Assembly: GCF_016907895.1 (NCBI RefSeq)
Contig: NZ_JAFBCV010000004.1
Span: forward strand, 1-64,000
DNA from: Shouchella xiaoxiensis
GTDB lineage: Bacteria; Bacillota; Bacilli; Bacillales; Bacillaceae_D
Reading direction: 5' to 3'
Length of the DNA: 64,000 nucleotides
Under the pieces are notes generated by a model. That model had not been told where the DNA came from and ran no database searches. It saw only the letters and a list, made by a program, of their open reading frames with translations. Shown here in pieces: positions 62,492 through 64,000 of the stretch. A program made the position numbers and the translations under genes. How positions within the stretch are numbered: the stretch's first letter is position 1; each line of letters opens with the position of its first letter.

Positions 62492-63672
62492 AAAAAGCAA
62501 TCTTTATAGTAACCGTTTGTTTTTGTCTAAGCGGGTGTTGGGATACGGTTGATTTGCAAGATATGCAATATATAACGGCAATCGCGATTGATTATAATGA
62601 AAAAGAAAAGCAGTTTGAAATACATGGTCAGAGCATCAATTTTGGCAATTTATCAGTGAACAGTGCTGAAGGACAAAATGGAAACGCTAATGCATGGGTT
62701 GGCATATCACGTGGAGAAACGGTATTATCTGCGTTGAGTAACTTGGTTCCAAGAACAAATCAACAATTAAATTGGGGACATGTACATGCTATCGTCTACA
62801 GTCAGACAGCGTTAGCACATAATCCCTTAATTGAAATGAACGAGGGGTTGTATCGCTTCCAGCAAGTTCGGATGACGCCATGGGTTTTTGGTACAACTGA
62901 AAATTTGACTGAAGTATTAATGGTCACAAATATCTTTGGAGATTCAATTCATACTGAGTTATTTAATCCGCAAGCGGTTTTTCATGAGCGTTCCTTTATT
63001 GAACCGATCACCTTACATGAGCTAATGAGAGAATACCCCGAGGCAGGTAGGTCGGTTAAGCTACCTAATTTATCAATACTAGAAAAAAACTGGAAGAGTA
63101 ATCAAGGCGAAACAAACACGTCACTTTTTGCAGACGGTGCTTTTGTAATAAAAGGTGGGAAGGAACCAATCTTGTTTTCTGACGAGCAACTAATCGGTTT
63201 ACGCTGGTTAAATCATGCGACAGTTAATGCTCCTCTTGTACTAAAAGAGAATGAGAACACCATCGCTGCGCTAAATATCGTGCGACCAATTGCTACGGTT
63301 ACCTCAGAGTTGGATGGCGATATTCCCGCATTTCGAATTCGAATTGATGCCAACGCCGATATTGAAGATTTTCCACCGGATCCTTCATTAGGTGCTTCAA
63401 AAACAATTAATGAATTAAAAGCGTTATCAGAAGAGACAATTAAGCAAGAAGTGAAAAGAACGTTCTTACTGGGAATTGAGCAAGGAAAAGACATCTATGA
63501 TTTAGAAAATGTGTTTTATCGCCAACATGTTCAATCGTATAATACCATGCGGGATTCATTTACTTTAGACGAAAATACACCGCTTAGCATTGAGGTTACA
63601 ATAAAGATTGAGCATACAGGTGAATATGAATTCTACCGCGATCGTGTGCCAGAAAGCGAGCAACGAAGATAA
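62485..63672 (+). CDS. Spore germinant receptor lipoprotein C (Ger(x)C family)
   Basis: A 395-residue lipoprotein with lipobox LSGC (Cys18) followed by WD, the typical GCWD start of Ger(x)C proteins. The C subunit sits on the outer face of the inner spore membrane. AGGAGGAG in the end of the A gene serves as ribosome site. Last gene of the operon; terminator follows immediately. Confidence 0.92.
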   Translation: MVKKAIFIVTVCFCLSGCWDTVDLQDMQYITAIAIDYNEKEKQFEIHGQSINFGNLSVNSAEGQNGNANAWVGISRGETVLSALSNLVPRTNQQLNWGHVHAIVYSQTALAHNPLIEMNEGLYRFQQVRMTPWVFGTTENLTEVLMVTNIFGDSIHTELFNPQAVFHERSFIEPITLHELMREYPEAGRSVKLPNLSILEKNWKSNQGETNTSLFADGAFVIKGGKEPILFSDEQLIGLRWLNHATVNAPLVLKENENTIAALNIVRPIATVTSELDGDIPAFRIRIDANADIEDFPPDPSLGASKTINELKALSEETIKQEVKRTFLLGIEQGKDIYDLENVFYRQHVQSYNTMRDSFTLDENTPLSIEVTIKIEHTGEYEFYRDRVPESEQRR

Positions 63673-63709
63673 AAACAAGGCTGCGTTTGTTAACGCAGCC
63701 TTGTTTTTT
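63672..63709. terminator. Bidirectional terminator gerC-type gene/ppaC
   Basis: Stem AACAAGGCTGCGTT with its complement, loop TGTT-like, T-run on plus and A-run before it. Confidence 0.85.
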
Positions 63710-64000
63710 ATTTTGCTAGAAATGCTTCCGTTAAAGGAGGAACAACTTGTTTTTTGCGTGAAACAACCCCTGGCAAAGAGGCAGTATGTTGATCCAACTG
63801 AACGGAAAAGGCTTGTTCGAATGATGCTGTTTCTTTACCTAAAACTAGAGCTACAGAGTTGTTTTCGATAATATCTGTAATAACGAAAACGAATAAGTCG
63901 AGCTCTTTAGCAGCATTAATCGCTAGGATCGATTGTTCAAGCTCACTTTTTCGAACAAGGATATCATTGATATCAACCGTGTTGACTTGTGCGATTTCAA
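63708..64000 (-). CDS. ppaC: Manganese-dependent inorganic pyrophosphatase, C-terminal part
   Basis: The last 97 codons of a DHH-family (family II) pyrophosphatase run off the right edge. ELDLFVFVITDIIENNSVALVLG and the substrate-binding SRKKQVVPPLTEAF near the end identify it. The enzyme hydrolyses pyrophosphate in the cytosol. The N-terminal catalytic DHH domain lies outside the window. Confidence 0.9.
   Translation of the reverse strand, partial: EIAQVNTVDINDILVRKSELEQSILAINAAKELDLFVFVITDIIENNSVALVLGKETASFEQAFSVQLDQHTASLPGVVSRKKQVVPPLTEAFLAK

Noticed and set aside
63608-63871. Plus-strand frame after the gerC-type gene
   Set aside because: It overlaps the end of the germination gene, the terminator and the antisense strand of ppaC; the ppaC frame is clearly the real one.

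Overview
The window is chromosomal DNA of an endospore-forming member of the Bacillaceae. About 47 kb follows the gene order of the Bacillus subtilis yun-yut-yum-yui-yug region (lytH, lipA, yutCDEFGH, hom-thrC-thrB, yutI, yuzD, yutJ, yuzB, dapF, yutM, yumC, yumB, yuiBCDEF, alaR-alaT, yugI, yuzA, a yugJ/yugK-type dehydrogenase, pgi, yugN). Sporulation and germination genes (lytH, a YhcN/YlaJ lipoprotein, yutH, a Spo0E-like peptide, a gerAB/gerAA/gerAC-type set) confirm the lineage. A futalosine-pathway gene (mqnE) and the mannitol operon at this place suggest an alkaliphile-type relative such as the Shouchella/Alkalihalobacillus group rather than B. subtilis itself; that is inference.

Layout. 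1-16.5 kb: cell-wall, lipoate, threonine, Fe-S and lysine/peptidoglycan precursor genes, including a TetR regulator that runs in frame into a type II NADH dehydrogenase. 16.5-24 kb: an amino-acid ABC importer without its ATPase, and mtlA-mtlR-mtlF-mtlD, whose MtlA carries two IIB domains in tandem. 24-43 kb: redox enzymes, peptidase, an antiporter-type transporter, HU, luxS, alanine metabolism, thiM, an RNA helicase, ddl and pgi. Most chromosomal genes or operons are separated by clear intrinsic terminators.

43,262-59,714 is a 16.45 kb integrated element in the 3' part of the anticodon loop of a tRNA-Ala(GGC) gene. A perfect 44 bp repeat flanks it: the left copy is the orphaned 5' half of the tRNA, and the right copy is part of the intact gene. 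The element carries a tyrosine integrase next to attL, winged-helix/HTH proteins, a ParB-like protein without ParA, a ribbon-helix-helix protein, two XRE-type regulators, many small unknown proteins and, at the end of the rightward operon, a phage tail tape-measure protein. No terminase, portal, capsid or lysis gene is visible. The tape-measure gene is split by a compact 257 nt group I intron whose P1, P10 and P7 pairings can be read in the sequence. Upstream of the ParB-like gene is about 0.6 kb of non-coding DNA with a repeat phased at exactly 60 bp. The element looks like a phage satellite or minimal/decayed prophage, and is the most novel part of the window.

59.8-64 kb: after the restored tRNA come a three-gene spore-germinant receptor operon and the end of a Mn-dependent pyrophosphatase gene (ppaC) on the opposite strand.
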